A stretch of 64,000 bases of DNA, from contig JAPQWV010000001.1 in the NCBI GenBank assembly GCA_027422505.1, positions 2,976,001 to 3,040,000 of the forward strand. The letters are read 5' to 3'. This stretch comes from Craterostigma plantagineum (Eukaryota; Streptophyta; Magnoliopsida; Lamiales; Linderniaceae). The translations under genes were made by a program, and so were the position numbers. Each line of letters starts with the position of its first letter. The first letter of the stretch is position 1. Positions 9,560 through 21,428 of this stretch are shown here, piece after piece. A model generated the notes under the pieces. The model did no database searches. It saw only the letters and a program-made list of their open reading frames with translations, and was not told where the DNA came from.

Positions 9560-10894
9560 ATGACTCGTGAAGAAGCTAAAGAGGGGTCACGTATAATCAC
9601 GGGTAAGCTACCTATATGTGATAGTGATGCATATGTTTTATTCGATCCAGGCGCAACTCACTCATTCATGTCACGAACATTTGCATCATTATTACATGAT
9701 AAACCCGAAACCCTAGAAAATAAAGTAAATGTTAGACTTCAAACGGGTGAGACGGTCATAATAAGTACAGTATACCCGAAATGTAAAATTGTTAGTGATG
9801 GGGTAGAGATGCAGGCGACCTTATTAGTTTTACCCTTAACGGATTTTGACGTAATATTAGGCATGGATTGGCAGTCTAGATATCGAGCAAAATTAGATTG
9901 TTTTAAAAAGGAAATTGAATTGTTTCCTTCGGATCAAACACATATAGTGTTTAAAGGAGAAAAGAATGTATGGACGGCATGTCAGATCTCTAGTTTACAA
10001 GCATCCAAATTGGTAAGAAAAGGGTGCCAATGTTATATGGCGTATATTATAGATACACGATTGTGTGGATTAAAGGTGGAAGATATTGCTGTGGTAAATG
10101 AATATCCCGATGTGTTTCCGGAGGATTTGTCTGGATTACCACCAGATAGAGATACAGAGTTTACGATTGAACTACAACATGGCACGGCACCAATTTCTAT
10201 TCCACCGTATCGAATGGCACCGATAGAGTTGAACGAGTTAAAAGTACAGTTGAAGGAATTATTAGACAAAGGATATATACGGCCAAGTGTATCACCATGG
10301 GGAGCGCCTGTACTCTTTGTTAAAAAGAAGGATGGTACGCTCAGATTATGTATCGACTATAGACAGTTGAACAAAGTTACGGTGAAAAACAAGTATCCGT
10401 TGCCCCGAATTGACGATTTGTTCGACCAACTACAAGGGTCTAAGGTCTTTTCAAAGACTGATCTAAGATCGGGGTACCATCAAATAAAGATTGCAAAAGA
10501 TGATATTCCAAAGACGGCCTTTAGAACAAGATATGAGCATTATGAATTCTTGGTTATGCCGTTTGGACTGACGAATGCCCCTGCAGTCTTTATGGCATTA
10601 ATGAATGATGTCTTTCGACCCTACTTGGACCAGTTCGTGATTGTCTTTATAGACGATATATTGGTATATTCTAGGTCAAAGGAAGAACATGAACAACATT
10701 TAAGAATTGTTCTTCAAACTTTACGAGAAAAGAAGCTATATGCAAAATTATCAAAATGCGAATTTTGGTTGGATCAAGTAGTATTTTTGGGTCACGTGGT
10801 ATCTGGCGAAGGAATTCAAGTTGATCCTAAGAAAATTGAAGCAGTAACCAAATGGGAAATCCTAAGAATGTGGCGGAAGTTCGTAGTTTTCTAG
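9560..10894 (+). pseudogene. Gypsy pol: protease and reverse transcriptase, frameshifted
   Basis: The frame is the same as that of gag and holds the aspartic protease region followed by reverse transcriptase. The protease active site reads DPGATHSF where the family has D-S/T-G, so a catalytic-loop serine is replaced by proline. Reverse transcriptase motifs are strong: [31 protein letters not shown] and the catalytic FIDDILVYS. Near 10858 a one-base shift moves the frame, so the last 12 or so residues before the stop are not authentic. The conserved connection region continues in the next frame at 10852. Confidence 0.88.
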
Positions 10895-11547
10895 GATTAG
10901 CGGGGTATTACAGAAGGTTTGTAACGAATTTTTCTTCAATAGCCGCTCCAATGACGAAATTATTACGAAAAGGGATGGTTTTCAAATGGACCGAAGAGTG
11001 TCAGAAGAGTTTTGAAGAATTAAAGAAGCGATTAGCAACAGCTCCAGTGTTAACAATTCCATCAGGTACGGATGGATTTGTGATTTACAGTGACGCATCT
11101 CATCAAGGATTGGGGTGTGTTTTAATGCAACATGGAAAAGTAGTGGCATATGCGTCACGGCAGTTAAAGCCGTATGAAGTATCCTATCCAACACATGATT
11201 TGGAATTAGCGGCAGTAGTGTTCGCATTAAAGATATGGCGACATTATTTATGTGGTACGAAATTCCAGATTTTCACCGATCATAAAAGTCTGAAGTATCT
11301 GCTGAGTTAGAAAGAATTGAATATGAGACAAAGGCGATGGATTGAGCTGTTAAAGGACTATGATTGCACTATAGAGTATCATCCAGGAAAAGCAAATGTT
11401 GTGGCAGATGCATTAAGTCGAAAATCATATTCATTATCGAATCTTATCAGTTTAAGGAAGATGAATGTTGAAATAGAAGTGAATGATGTAGGTGTTGTAT
11501 GTGCTTCAATAGTAATCCATCCTATTGTGTTGGATCGAATAAAGTAA
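10852..11547 (+). pseudogene. Gypsy pol: connection and RNase H, two in-frame stops
   Basis: It continues pol after the frameshift with [15 protein letters not shown], then RNase H motifs ([45 protein letters not shown]). TAG at 11308-11310 replaces the glutamine normally found before [10 protein letters not shown], and the frame goes on to [10 protein letters not shown] second stop, TAA at 11545-11547, follows. The tether to integrase is then lost in another frameshift near 11630. Confidence 0.85.
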
Positions 11548-11636
11548 GCTCAGTTTAAGGACGAGAAATTGGCAAGTATTGCAGAAAAAGTAAAACATGG
11601 GTTGACGAAGTCGTTTGTCATAAATGAAACGGTGTT

Positions 11637-12986
11637 ATGACGATCAATGGTCGATTATGTGTTCCCAATATTGACAACATTAGACAGGAAACAATGGATG
11701 AAGCGCATACTGCCCCTTACGCTATGCATCCGGGCAGTACAAAAATGTATCAAACCATCAAATCTCATTATTGGTGGCCAAGAATGAAGAAAGACGTAGC
11801 GGAATATGTGTTAAAATGTTTAACCTGTCAACAAATTAAAGCTGAACATCAAGCACCTGCTGGTAAATTACATCCTTTACCCATACCTGTTTGGAAATGG
11901 GAGCGTATAACGATGGATTTTCTATATGGTCTTCCTTCAACAGCTAAGAAAAATGACGCCGTTTGGGTAATTGTTGATAGACTTACGAAATCAGCACACT
12001 TCTTGCCATTTCGATGGGGTTCTACGTTGGAATATCTAGCAAAAAGATACGTTAATGAAATAGTTCGACTACATGGAGTACCTACGTCAATAGTATCTGA
12101 TCGTGACCCCCGATTTACTTCCAGATTTTGGGGAAGTTTGCAGGAAGCGCTCGGAACTAAATTGCATTTTAGTACGGCGTTTCATCCGCAGACAGACGGA
12201 CAGTCAGAAAGGACAATACAGACCTTGGAAGATATGCTTCGAGCATGTGTAATTGAATTTAAAGGATCATGGGATGATTATATAGCGCTAATGGAATTCG
12301 CCTATAATAATCAATATCACTCAAGTATCGGTATGGCACCTTACGAAGCTTTATATGGTCGAAAGTGCTGAAATCCAATATGTTGGGACATGGAAGGTGA
12401 ACGGGTGTTAGAAGGGCCAGAACTGATTCAAGATACAATGGAAAAGATTAAAGTTGTTAAAAGTCGGCTTAAAGCAGCTCAAGATCGACAAAAGAGTTAC
12501 AGTGATCAACATCGACGGGAAATAGAATATGAAGTTGGAGAGAAAGTATTTCTACGAGTATCGCCATGGAAAGGTGTTCTAAGATTTGGAAAGAAAGGAA
12601 ATTTAAGTCCACGTTATATCGGACCTTATGAAATACTTGAAAGGATTGGACCGTTAGCCTATCGACTTGCATTACCACCTGAACTGTCACAAATACATAA
12701 TGTTTTTCACGTTAGTATGTTGCGACGATACAGATCAGACCCTATTCATAATCTTCCGGACGAACCGATAAATGTTTCTGAAGATCTTAGTTATGTAGAG
12801 GAACCGGCAGAAGTTCTTGAATATGCTGATAAGCAATTACGGAATAAAACGATTCCGATGGTAAAGATACGATGGAAAAATCACTCAACGCGTGAAGCTA
12901 CTTGGGAAACAATGGAAAATATGAAGACACAATATCCATGGCTATTTTCTAATAACGGTACGAAATTTCGAGGTCGAAATTTTTAA
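11637..12986 (+). pseudogene. Gypsy pol: integrase and chromodomain, one in-frame stop
   Basis: The first part has the HHCC zinc finger (from EAHTAPYAMHPG to CLTCQQIK) and the integrase catalytic core with WVIVDRLTKSAHF, VSDRDPRFTSRFW and the DGQSERTIQTLEDMLR region. TGA at 12369-12371 stands where the family has arginine after GRKC. The same frame then gives the C-terminal GPY/F-type domain (LSPRYIGPYEILERIGPLAY). A chromodomain (about 12786-12950; EVLEYADKQLRNKTIPMVK, then WKNHSTREATWE) defines a chromovirus and normally targets integration to heterochromatin. The stop codon ends at 12986, next to the polypurine tract. Confidence 0.88.
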
Positions 12987-13000
12987 AAGAGGGGGAGAAT

Positions 13001-15823
13001 TGTCAGGAACCGAAATTTCATATCATAATTTTATGCATTTACATAAATTCATGCATTCATATGTCATTCTAAAATACAAGTATAGATAGAATAAGGAATC
13101 TAAAGTATTATAGTTCTAGGTTCTTCAAGAGATAAGTGGTGAAGAAGTAAATGTTACGGTATTTGAATTTTTCTAAGTATTAATTATTTAGGGTTTTTTT
13201 TAGGGTTGGAAATTTCATGTGTGTAATTAAAATGATTAAACAAGTTGGAAGAAATATTTAAATAACATTAAATTATGGTTAAAGAAGAATTTCGAAAACC
13301 AAATATAATGTCGAGATTCGTTCAATAAAGATTTCGACTTTTTCCCTCAAAGATGTCGAGACACTCAATGAAGACTTCGAAAGTCTGCAATCAAAAAAAA
13401 AACTTGAGATTTAATAATATAGAGATCACGAAAACTCGAGTTCTCGACATAAAACGAGTAGTAAATGAGAGAGATTAAGACTTTCGATATCTATCACTTG
13501 GAATTGATTTAATAATAGAATAATAGGTATTAGGTATAACGACCCTACTTCTTAAATACGTATTTTGGCGGGTTTTACGCAGCGTAAGCAGTGGAAAGCC
13601 CATTTAATAAAAACTTTTTATTACATAATAATATTCAAGTATTGGGCCGAAGCCCAAAAGTCTAAACCCGTAAATAAAAAAAAATGTTTTACAACACACA
13701 TTACTCTATTAAACCGAAGCCCAAATAGTAACAATACAAAACATAAATGAAAATACTACCCAGATCGCGTTCCATGTACTGCCCCCGCACTCAAAAGACC
13801 GTGGAGTCACCGCCATCAGCCGCCTCACCTACATACGTAAACCCTGAGCTTTTGCCCAGTAGATGAAAACATGCAATGCAAATGTTCTCATACCCCAATC
13901 CCGACATAACTCACAAATACACGCTCGACTCTTTTCTCATATCTTATTTCATCACATCACATCAAGGCCCGAGGCTTAGGTACTAAAGGCAACACGCGCG
14001 CGCAGGGGTCCGTAGCTCGGGAGGCCCCACTCCCCGCAAGGGTCAGTAGCTCGGGAGGCCCACTCCCCACATCTCAATCATATAGTGCGCCTTAGTCCTA
14101 ACCTCAACTCATACCATTCGACAATCATATCTCGGTCATAAACTACCCCACTCATCAACACTATACAATGTCACCGTGACTACGCACGATTCTCTCCCCT
14201 CGTAACACGTGTATGCAAATGTCGTGTAAGTAAAATGCAATACATAAAAATGCAAATCTTCATATCACGTATCGGCCCGAGGTATCAGCTTGGCCCGATC
14301 CGAAAACTACCGTACGCTAAATAATCGGGCCCAAAGCCCGCGTTCCGAATTATTCGGCCCGAAACCTCCGAAATTTCACTAAGAGTTCCCAAAAGTTAAT
14401 TCTTTTCACTTTAACACCCTAATTTCAAATTTTGTCCCTAATTTAATATATATTAAAATTCTATTGTCCAACTTTCAAAACATCACTTAAATTTCTAATT
14501 TAAAAATATCTTTCTAAATTTTTCATTTAAAACCCAAAAATTTCATAGTCTACTTTTAAGGATCCGAAAATTTTCCTAAGTTTCAGATTTGCCCCGAATC
14601 TTTAAAAATTTCAGATCTGCCCCGAAAGATTTATATTTCTATAAAATTCTCCCCTGTTGGGATTTTACATTCTCAGCCCCCCAGATTTAAAATTTTCCAA
14701 TCTAGTCCCCGAATTTTTTTTAAAATTACACAAAGGACCCCAATTATTTATTCCGAATTTCAAATCTGCCCCAAAATGTTTATATTTCTTCAAAAATCTC
14801 CCCTGTCCCAATTTTACATTCTCAGCCACCAGATTTTTGAAACTTTTCAATCTAGTCCCAAAATTTTGAAAATTACCCAAAGGACCCCAATTATTTATTC
14901 CGAATTTTAAATATGTCCTAAAAACTTTATATTTCTTTAAAAATATCCCCTATTCGGAATTTTACAACACAGACTCCCTGGATTTTGTAAAATTTCGATC
15001 AAGTTCCAAAATTTAAAAAAAAAAAACTATTTTATACGGCTTTGCGACAGTTTCGGATTTCTCAATGATCACAAGGTAAACGATGTCCGATGGACCTGAA
15101 ATTTTAACCACAGATAAAGGACTTGCAAATCTTAATTCTGTTCAAAGGAATTTTAAATCTGAAGTCTAGATTGTGAGATATGAATTTTTGAACCTCTTGG
15201 CCGAAATGGATAAAGAAAACCCTAGAAAACCCTAATTCTCCCCAAGTTTTGCTCTATCCTCTTAATCTAAAGTCCTCTATCCCTATTACCAAATATTCAT
15301 AGTTCTAAAAATACTCAATCTCGTGCTCCCTAAGCTAACCAACGAAAATTTCAAGCAAGCAAATTATTATTATCACATACACACGAAAAATTCGATGAAT
15401 AACATGCAAAACACGTAAACTTCACAAATCCTAATATTGTTTACGTATGTAGGTGATCTTCACCTACCTTACGTCCGTAGGAAGCTAAATCACGGAGTGT
15501 TTCCGTATGATCCCGACCCGAGAGCTTCGATCCCGAGCTTCCGGAGATTTTTTCTTCTCCTCTCCTTCTTTTTCTCCTTTCTTTCTCTCCCTCTCTCTCT
15601 CTCTCTCTCTCGGCCTCTCCCTCTTCTTTCTTTCCTTTCTTCTTTTTTTTTTTCTTTCTTCTCTTCTTTCTCTCGGCCTCTCTCCCCTTCTCTTTTCCAA
15701 TCTCCCTTATTATTTATTTTCTCCACTCCATGTGCATTAGGTGTTTTTTGGTCTTGATTTGGTACCATTATGATGTGTATTGATGGCTTAGATCTTGTCC
15801 TTAAGCACTTGGAGATGCATATT

Positions 15824-15854
<31 letters not shown>

Positions 15855-17424
15855 TTTTCTCCCCTCTCTCTCGCCATCTCTCCCTCTTTTCTTCCCTCTC
15901 TTGTTGTCTCTTTCTCTTTTCCTTTCTTTAATTAATTAGGTCTTCTTTGTGGATTAAAGTGTGGTATTAGGTTTATTTTATTTTGTTTGTTATGTTATGT
16001 TTTATTCTATTTTGTTTTACTTTGTTTTGTTTCTTATTCTATTAATTATATATATTTGGGCTTTTTTTTTATTATTTTCAGCCCAATTAATAATTTGGGT
16101 CAAATTGTGAATTTTTGGCCCAATTCATGAAGAAAATGGATATTGTTCGAAAAATAAATCTTGTAATTTCGAACTTTATTGAAATAATCCCGTATTAAAT
16201 TTTTACGGGTATTACATTAGGTGAAGTTATGAAAAGTATTAATGAAAGGGGAGTAGATATCATTTGTTTATTACAACACGTCAAATGAGGATGAGAATTG
16301 AAAGGAGTAGAAACATATTCATTAATTAATCACTTACAAGAAGATCAAGAACGAGGAAACAGAGAACTCTCATAGCAATCAAAACTAGGTTCAAGGAGAG
16401 GTCAGGATTCAGAAAAAGGCAAGGACAAAGTCGAGTGAGGCTTTAAGCCATACTGTGAGTATGATATGCAACATGTGTTCTGTTTTTATGTGCTTTATGA
16501 GAATTAAATGATTTTCTTATAAAAGTATTACTCGAAATGAACGTGAATTATGTGGCAATAATCTGCTACTGTATGATATGTGTGATTCGACGGTGTAGAG
16601 AATTTATGTCATATAAGGTGAAAGTAAAGCAGTAAAGAAAAGAGAAACCGTTATGACTGCTACGACATCGGACGACTTGATACACAACTATGGTTACATC
16701 CCTACAAATCGGGGGATTACAGAGTCCTGTACAGGCAAACAGAAATATATTTACGGTTACAGAATCCCATGCATGGGCCCCTACGGGATCAATAGTGCGA
16801 GTCTAGCAGGTCATAACGGAAGTACAAAAAATAAACGATCATGTAGAATTGCATTGGACTATGGAGTACATAAATGATTTTATGGACTATTGTTATATGA
16901 CAAACTTTGATGATTAATTAAGTAATGATTATAAGTTGAAGTGTTTACAGTACGAGTGTTATGATTTTACGGATTTTACGAACTATGGTATATTCCTTAG
17001 AAATGTGTATGTAAGCAAACGAAAAGAAGAAATTAATTTTCTGTTACAGTTTTATTTATTATTTGTATAATGGAATAACATGTTGCGATCATACTCTGAA
17101 TAATTGTTTCCACAGTTGCTGTAGATATTTAGCAGGCAACTTAGAGTGTATCTTCATACGAAAGCATGGATTCAAGGTTGGCCGGCTACGCTCTCACCTA
17201 CTCCCCTAAGTTCATCGTGTGCATGTAGTATAAGAACCATTAGTGTTTTTTATATGATGTATAAAAAATATGATACGTGCATATATATGTATAATATGCG
17301 TGAAAGTGACGAGACCAGGTGTACGCCGTTTATGTATAAAGGTATGGTTGTAGAAAGGCGAAAAAATTTTATGAAGAAAATATAATAGCTGCGCAAATAA
17401 AGTAAAAGAAAACGGGACGTTACA
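13001..17424 (+). repeat. Right LTR of the Gypsy element, interrupted
   Basis: The right LTR is present as 13001-13534 and 16217-17424, with a solo LTR between. Taken together it aligns almost base for base with the left LTR. Differences include single-base changes (for example C for T near 13067) and short A-run length changes. A polypurine tract ending GAGGGGGAGAAT precedes it. Confidence 0.88.
13535..16216 (-). mobile_element. Solo LTR of another Gypsy family, nested
   Basis: On the minus strand it begins TGTAATACCCG and ends GGGTCGTTATA, matching the ends of a common plant Gypsy LTR (the last CA has become TA). The 5-bp duplication TTAGG flanks it (13530-13534 and 16217-16221). No gag or pol is found inside, so it is read as a solo LTR left by recombination between two LTRs. 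It contains about three copies of a unit of about 125 bases at 14580-14990 and long CT-rich runs (15550-15700 and 15860-15925). The open frames across the CT-rich run are low-complexity and not counted as genes. Confidence 0.75.
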
Positions 17425-17532
17425 ATAATACCTCATTTTCCCTTGAATTCCTGTAGTGTAAAAGCACTTTTTCATCCATATGTCACAAAACAGTGTTAAT
17501 AACTCTTCTTTGGCACCTGGATACCAAATCAA
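17425..17532 (-). pseudogene. Exon split by the Gypsy insertion, upstream half
   Basis: On the minus strand this half reads GAKEELLTLFCDIWMKKCFY and then TTGIQGKMRYY up to the duplication, continuing in frame at 6619. A 3' splice site (TATCCAG|GTGCC) lies at about 17517, so the exon proper probably starts there. I do not recognise the protein. Together the halves give an exon of about 60 codons that was intact when the Gypsy element landed. Confidence 0.55.
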
Positions 17533-18113
17533 TAGTTAAAGACAATTATGGGAGATAAAACACAAGCAAAGTCAAACTGCTTTACATCACATGATGGTTG
17601 TACCAACATTCTGGTATTTTTACACCCTACAAATTCGTCTTCCTACTTCACCTTCTTCCTCCTCACAAAATTACCGGGGTTATCGAAAAAGAAATTCAAT
17701 AAATAACATAAAGAGCTATAAATCAACAGCTAGGAAAATTTGTATTAGAAAGAGATCTAGTTTTATAAGAATCTAATAACAGGAAGCAAAGCAAAAACCT
17801 CATGTCTTCTTCAACGACGCCATTCTTCTCATCATCTTCCTCCGATTCCTCGGCGGTTCGCGCCATCTCGAAGACCATCTGCAACCAATTCTTCCTCGAT
17901 GTGATGGAGCGTGAGAATACGTGTATTTTGATTAGTCGAACGTGGGTTAGATTATTTTATTTTTAAAGTGGGGTGGTTTATTCATGTATTAAAATTTAAT
18001 AAAAAAATTTTAATTGAAAGGACACGTGGCATCATTTGATGAGACCTACATTTCCATATATGTAAATATATGTAAGATTTTTGGTGCACATGCGTTAGAA
18101 TGTGCCCAGTATA
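17533..18113. other. Stretch with possible exon remnant, no supported gene
   Basis: On the minus strand around 17805-17900 a short open block (NWLQMVFEMARTAEESEEDD) looks coding and may be another exon of the gene split by the Gypsy insertion. On the plus strand the same region can be read from an ATG at 17802, which is less convincing. Nothing else is supported up to the H3 end. Confidence 0.35.
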
Positions 18114-18163
18114 TCTATTCCATTATATAAACGCTCAGGGGTCGATAAAAACTGCCATCAATC

Positions 18164-18539
18164 AAGTTAGGATCCTCTATTCCACTTTCTGTATTCCACT
18201 CCGTATTCCAACGAACGAAAATCGTTACACCTCGCCCCACAAGTGTTAAAACACACATAAACATCATTACACCTATGAATTTCATTACCATCAAGTGTTT
18301 AAACAAAAAAAACTCATTATTACGTTATTTTCTAATATGGAGTAGAAAAAATCAGTATTATATATTAAAATAGAAAATACGTAATAATGAGTTTTTTTTT
18401 GTTTAAACACTTTTTGTAATGAAATTCATTTGTGTAATGATGTTTATGTGTGTTTTAACACTTGTCGGGGGGAGGTGTAACGATTTTCGTTCGTTGGAAT
18501 ACGGAATGGAATAAAGAAAGTGGAATAGAGGATTCCAAC
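18164..18539. mobile_element. Mutator-type foldback MITE inside H3
   Basis: Two arms of about 165 bases form a near-perfect inverted repeat around a short AT-rich centre (about 18320-18360). A perfect 9-bp target duplication CCATCAATC flanks it (18155-18163 and 18540-18548), which points to the Mutator superfamily. It codes for nothing; the small minus-strand open frame is part of one arm. Confidence 0.8.
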
Positions 18540-18769
18540 CCATCAATCGATTTCTTGGCCTGTCAATTTAATTGAAATCAGAGCCGTTGGTTAGGTATCT
18601 GGATCAGTATAAACCATCGATAAAGAGAGCTTTAGATAACTAATATTAAAAAGAAATTTAATTGAAACCCCACGCTGGCAGGGCAGTTGATACACGATGC
18701 ACACTTGCAAACAAAACTGACGAAGGAGGCGAGGGAACCGTAGAAAATTTAAGAATCACCATGCCCACT

Positions 18770-19306
18770 GTGTTGGTTAGCGAGTTGGTGGAAAAACTGC
18801 TCAGAGAACGTGGCTCGCTTCAATTTCCCCCACGGATCGCACGAGTCTCATCAGGAGACACTCGATAATCTGCCCAACTGCATGGAGAACACGGGAATTC
18901 TGTGCGCTGTCATGCTCGATACCAAGGTTAGTGGATGATTTCCACCCCATTTGGCGGGATTCGTGTTTTTTTTTTTCACCTTTTCCCCAACTTTACTTAT
19001 TATATTCGATTCGATTGATTTTGTACGAGTATGTATGGGTGCAGCTAATTGTGCATGTCACTGTACGGTTTCTGATGATCCAAATTTCCTGGGCCAGAAT
19101 TGGGCGTTATCTTAACAAACCCTTTGTCCTTACTTTGTCACCGATTTTCCTCAGTTTTCACTTCATTATTTGCCTTCAGTAACTCTGTGACTTACTCCAC
19201 GAAATAATACACGATTTAGAGTGGTTATATGATGGTGTGTGTCAATCCATCCATAAGTTTTGCAGGGCCCAGAAATTCGTAGAGGGTTCTTGAAAGATAT
19301 AAAGCC
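18770..19306 (+). pseudogene. Pyruvate kinase fragment (two exons)
   Basis: Exon-like block one (about 18770-18926) contains ELVEKLLRE and then, after frameshifts, HQETLDNL and GILCAVMLDTK. It ends at AAG|GTTAGT. Block two (19265-19306), after a TTTTGCAG 3' splice site, reads GPEIRRGFLKDIKP. These are consecutive pieces near the N-terminus of plant cytosolic pyruvate kinase, which makes pyruvate and ATP from phosphoenolpyruvate. The intron is retained in place. The open frame from 18662 covers only part of it and ends in a frameshift. Confidence 0.85.
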
Positions 19307-19525
19307 ATGATCGATGGGACTCAGTTTGATTCCAACCGTGCTCGGCCGACGCTCACGCTCTGTTCAGATTCAAGCTACGACGAGGTTGAGGTTCGTTTTC
19401 GACGATTAAGAGACTGAATTATGCAAACTGCTTTGTTCGAATCCTCTCCTTATATACGCAGGAGATGTAATAAAAGGATGGGACGAGGGCATAAAGACTA
19501 TGAATGAAAAACAAGCCGTGTTATT
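19307..19525 (+). pseudogene. FKBP-type peptidyl-prolyl isomerase fragment
   Basis: It begins immediately after the pyruvate kinase sequence with DGTQFDSNRARP. After an intron-like gap it resumes at about 19463 with GDVIKGWDEGIKTM. Both are core FKBP motifs; the second includes the V-I-x-G-W element of the rapamycin/FK506-binding pocket. FKBPs speed cis-trans isomerisation at proline. The remainder of the domain (the LAYG region) is missing. Confidence 0.8.
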
Positions 19526-19701
19526 GTTTTCTTTGATGAAATGGACGAGTTTTACTTGCAATTAAAGCATATTATGCGAGCGTGATTGAAGATTTGAATG
19601 CATATTTATGTCTGAGCATCCATTGTTTGTTTTTCATTCTAAGTTGAGTTAAAATTCGGTTAAATGCAGGCATTTACATTTTTTGTGTTAAAATGCTGCA
19701 G

Positions 19702-21184
19702 CGCTTCCAGAGAAGACCAATTGTTATCTGCGAGTTGATTGCTATGGTGGGCTCAATCAGATGAGGAGGGATGTGAGTATACTTCTTTTGCTTTGTCTTC
19801 AAGCTAATAGTCCCCTGCTTTGCTTGGTTTGCAGTTTCTGATTGTGCTGAGACAGTTTCTCTTAAGGATGTATTCTACTGAAATGATTGCAGTTGTGGAT
19901 GGTATTGATATTGCTCGCTTACTTAATGCAACTGTCGTTCTTCCCAAGTTTGAGGTTGCTGCATATTGGAACAAGTCTAGGTAAGCATGCCATTTACTAC
20001 CTCAGCCTGCACATATACCCAATGCAACTATTTAAAAGCTTTTTGCATATTACTTCTGTCGTCCGTTTGATTCCTGGAAGTCCTCATCAATTAAGACTAC
20101 TGTAACTGCATTTTATTTATTTGGAGTGACTCGATCCAAACCACCTAACCTCAACAATCTAAAAATGCAGTGGGTTTGGAGATGTATTCGACGTGGAATA
20201 CTTCATCAGCCAAATGAAGGGCTTCGTTCACGTTGTGAAAGAATTGCGAGCAGCCTCTCATCGAAAGAGCCTTTCAGAGTCGACTGCAGCAAGCGTAAAG
20301 GCTTATTCGACTACGTCGAACTCGAAACCGTCCTCCCTTCACTTCTCCATCACCGTTACATCTCTCTTACCCCAACCATGAGTCAGAGAAGAGATAGGGA
20401 CACATATCTTGAACTACCCATTTTCGACACACATTCTTGAACATCATCACATTCAAATTTCAACACGCAGATACCCACAATACGTGAAAGCCTCATTCTG
20501 CCAGGCATGCTACATCGCCCTATGCTTAACCAAATCACTCGAAGAAAAAGGCGCCCAGCTCTTAAAAGCCATCCCAAAGCCCTTCCTCACGCTCCACCTT
20601 CGCTTCGAGCCCGACATGGTGGCATGCAGCCAATGCGAATAATCGGGCCTTTCCAGAGCCTCCTCCGAGCAATAGAAACTGCCCGAGGCGATCGAAAACC
20701 GTGGACGGGCGAACAAGCCCAAGCGTGGAGAGACCGTGGAAAGTGCCCTTTAACGCCCAACGAAACGGCGATCATCCTTCAATCCCTGCTGAGACGAACA
20801 TCTACTTGGCGGCGGCCGATGGGTTGATGGAGATCGAAGGGTTGACTCATGTGTACAGAAACGTATTCACTAAGTCGACGTTCTTGGAGAAAGAGGAGTT
20901 TGGGTGGGAATACGAAGGCTGCCTTCGATTATTACGTGTCGATAAACAGCGATGCTTACGTGGCGACGTATTTTGGGAATATGGATAAGATGGTGGCGGC
21001 CATGAGGGCGTTTAGGGGAATGTACAAGACGATTTTCTTGAAAAGGCGGGAGTTTTCGGTTCTGACGTCTCGAGGGCTGAGAGGGGATGAGTTCACGGAG
21101 GAGCTTTGGAGGGTTCATAGGGACGATTTTGTGAATGGGGTTGGCTTTACTTTGCCTGATTGCTCCTGCGAGTTTAATCTTTGA
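19702..21184 (+). pseudogene. Plant O-fucosyltransferase-like gene fragment
   Basis: Several exon-like blocks follow the order of plant GDP-fucose O-fucosyltransferase-related proteins of the Golgi: GGLNQMR (19702-19770), LLNATVVLPKFE (19891-19980), GDVFDVEYFISQMKGF (from 20168), SKEPFRVDCSKRKG, LHLRFEPDM, RGKCPLTPNE, INSDAYVATYFGNMDKM, and a C-terminal end at 21182-21184. The true frame jumps at least five times between 20190 and 20990, so only scraps are open and no functional enzyme can result. The transmembrane N-terminus is absent. It is the longest captured segment in the window. Confidence 0.85.
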
Positions 21185-21428
21185 GGTGAGGGGTATATTT
21201 TTTTTTTTTTTCGGCCATTCTGTGTTTAGATGAACCGTTATGTGGCTTGCTTTGTAAATTCAAAAAATCTGTATTGAAACTTTCCATTGTCTGGCTTGCT
21301 TTGTAAATTCATGGATCTGTAATGAAATCTCTATATTTTTATAGACGTGAATTCTTCAGCTTATCACTTACCTCTCGGTTGTGTTTGCAACATTTATGTT
21401 TGTTGTACTTTCAAAAAAAATGTTGGTT

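Larger units (their letters stand above)
6625..17424 (+). mobile_element. Ty3/Gypsy chromovirus, full length, with nested solo LTR
   Basis: Both LTRs begin TGTCAGGAACCG and end TTACA, and the flanking 5-bp target duplication ATAAT (6620-6624 and 17425-17429) is exact. A tRNA-Met type primer site follows the left LTR. Gag, protease, reverse transcriptase, RNase H, integrase and a chromodomain follow in chromovirus order, and a polypurine tract (12987-13000) precedes the right LTR. The two LTRs differ at only scattered positions, so insertion is fairly recent, yet the coding part is broken by several stops and frameshifts. The right LTR is interrupted by a solo LTR of another family. Confidence 0.92.

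Noticed and set aside
15437..15768. Open frames on both strands in the CT-rich run of the solo LTR
   Set aside because: Low-complexity Ser/Leu/Phe or Arg/Glu/Lys sequences produced by a pyrimidine run.
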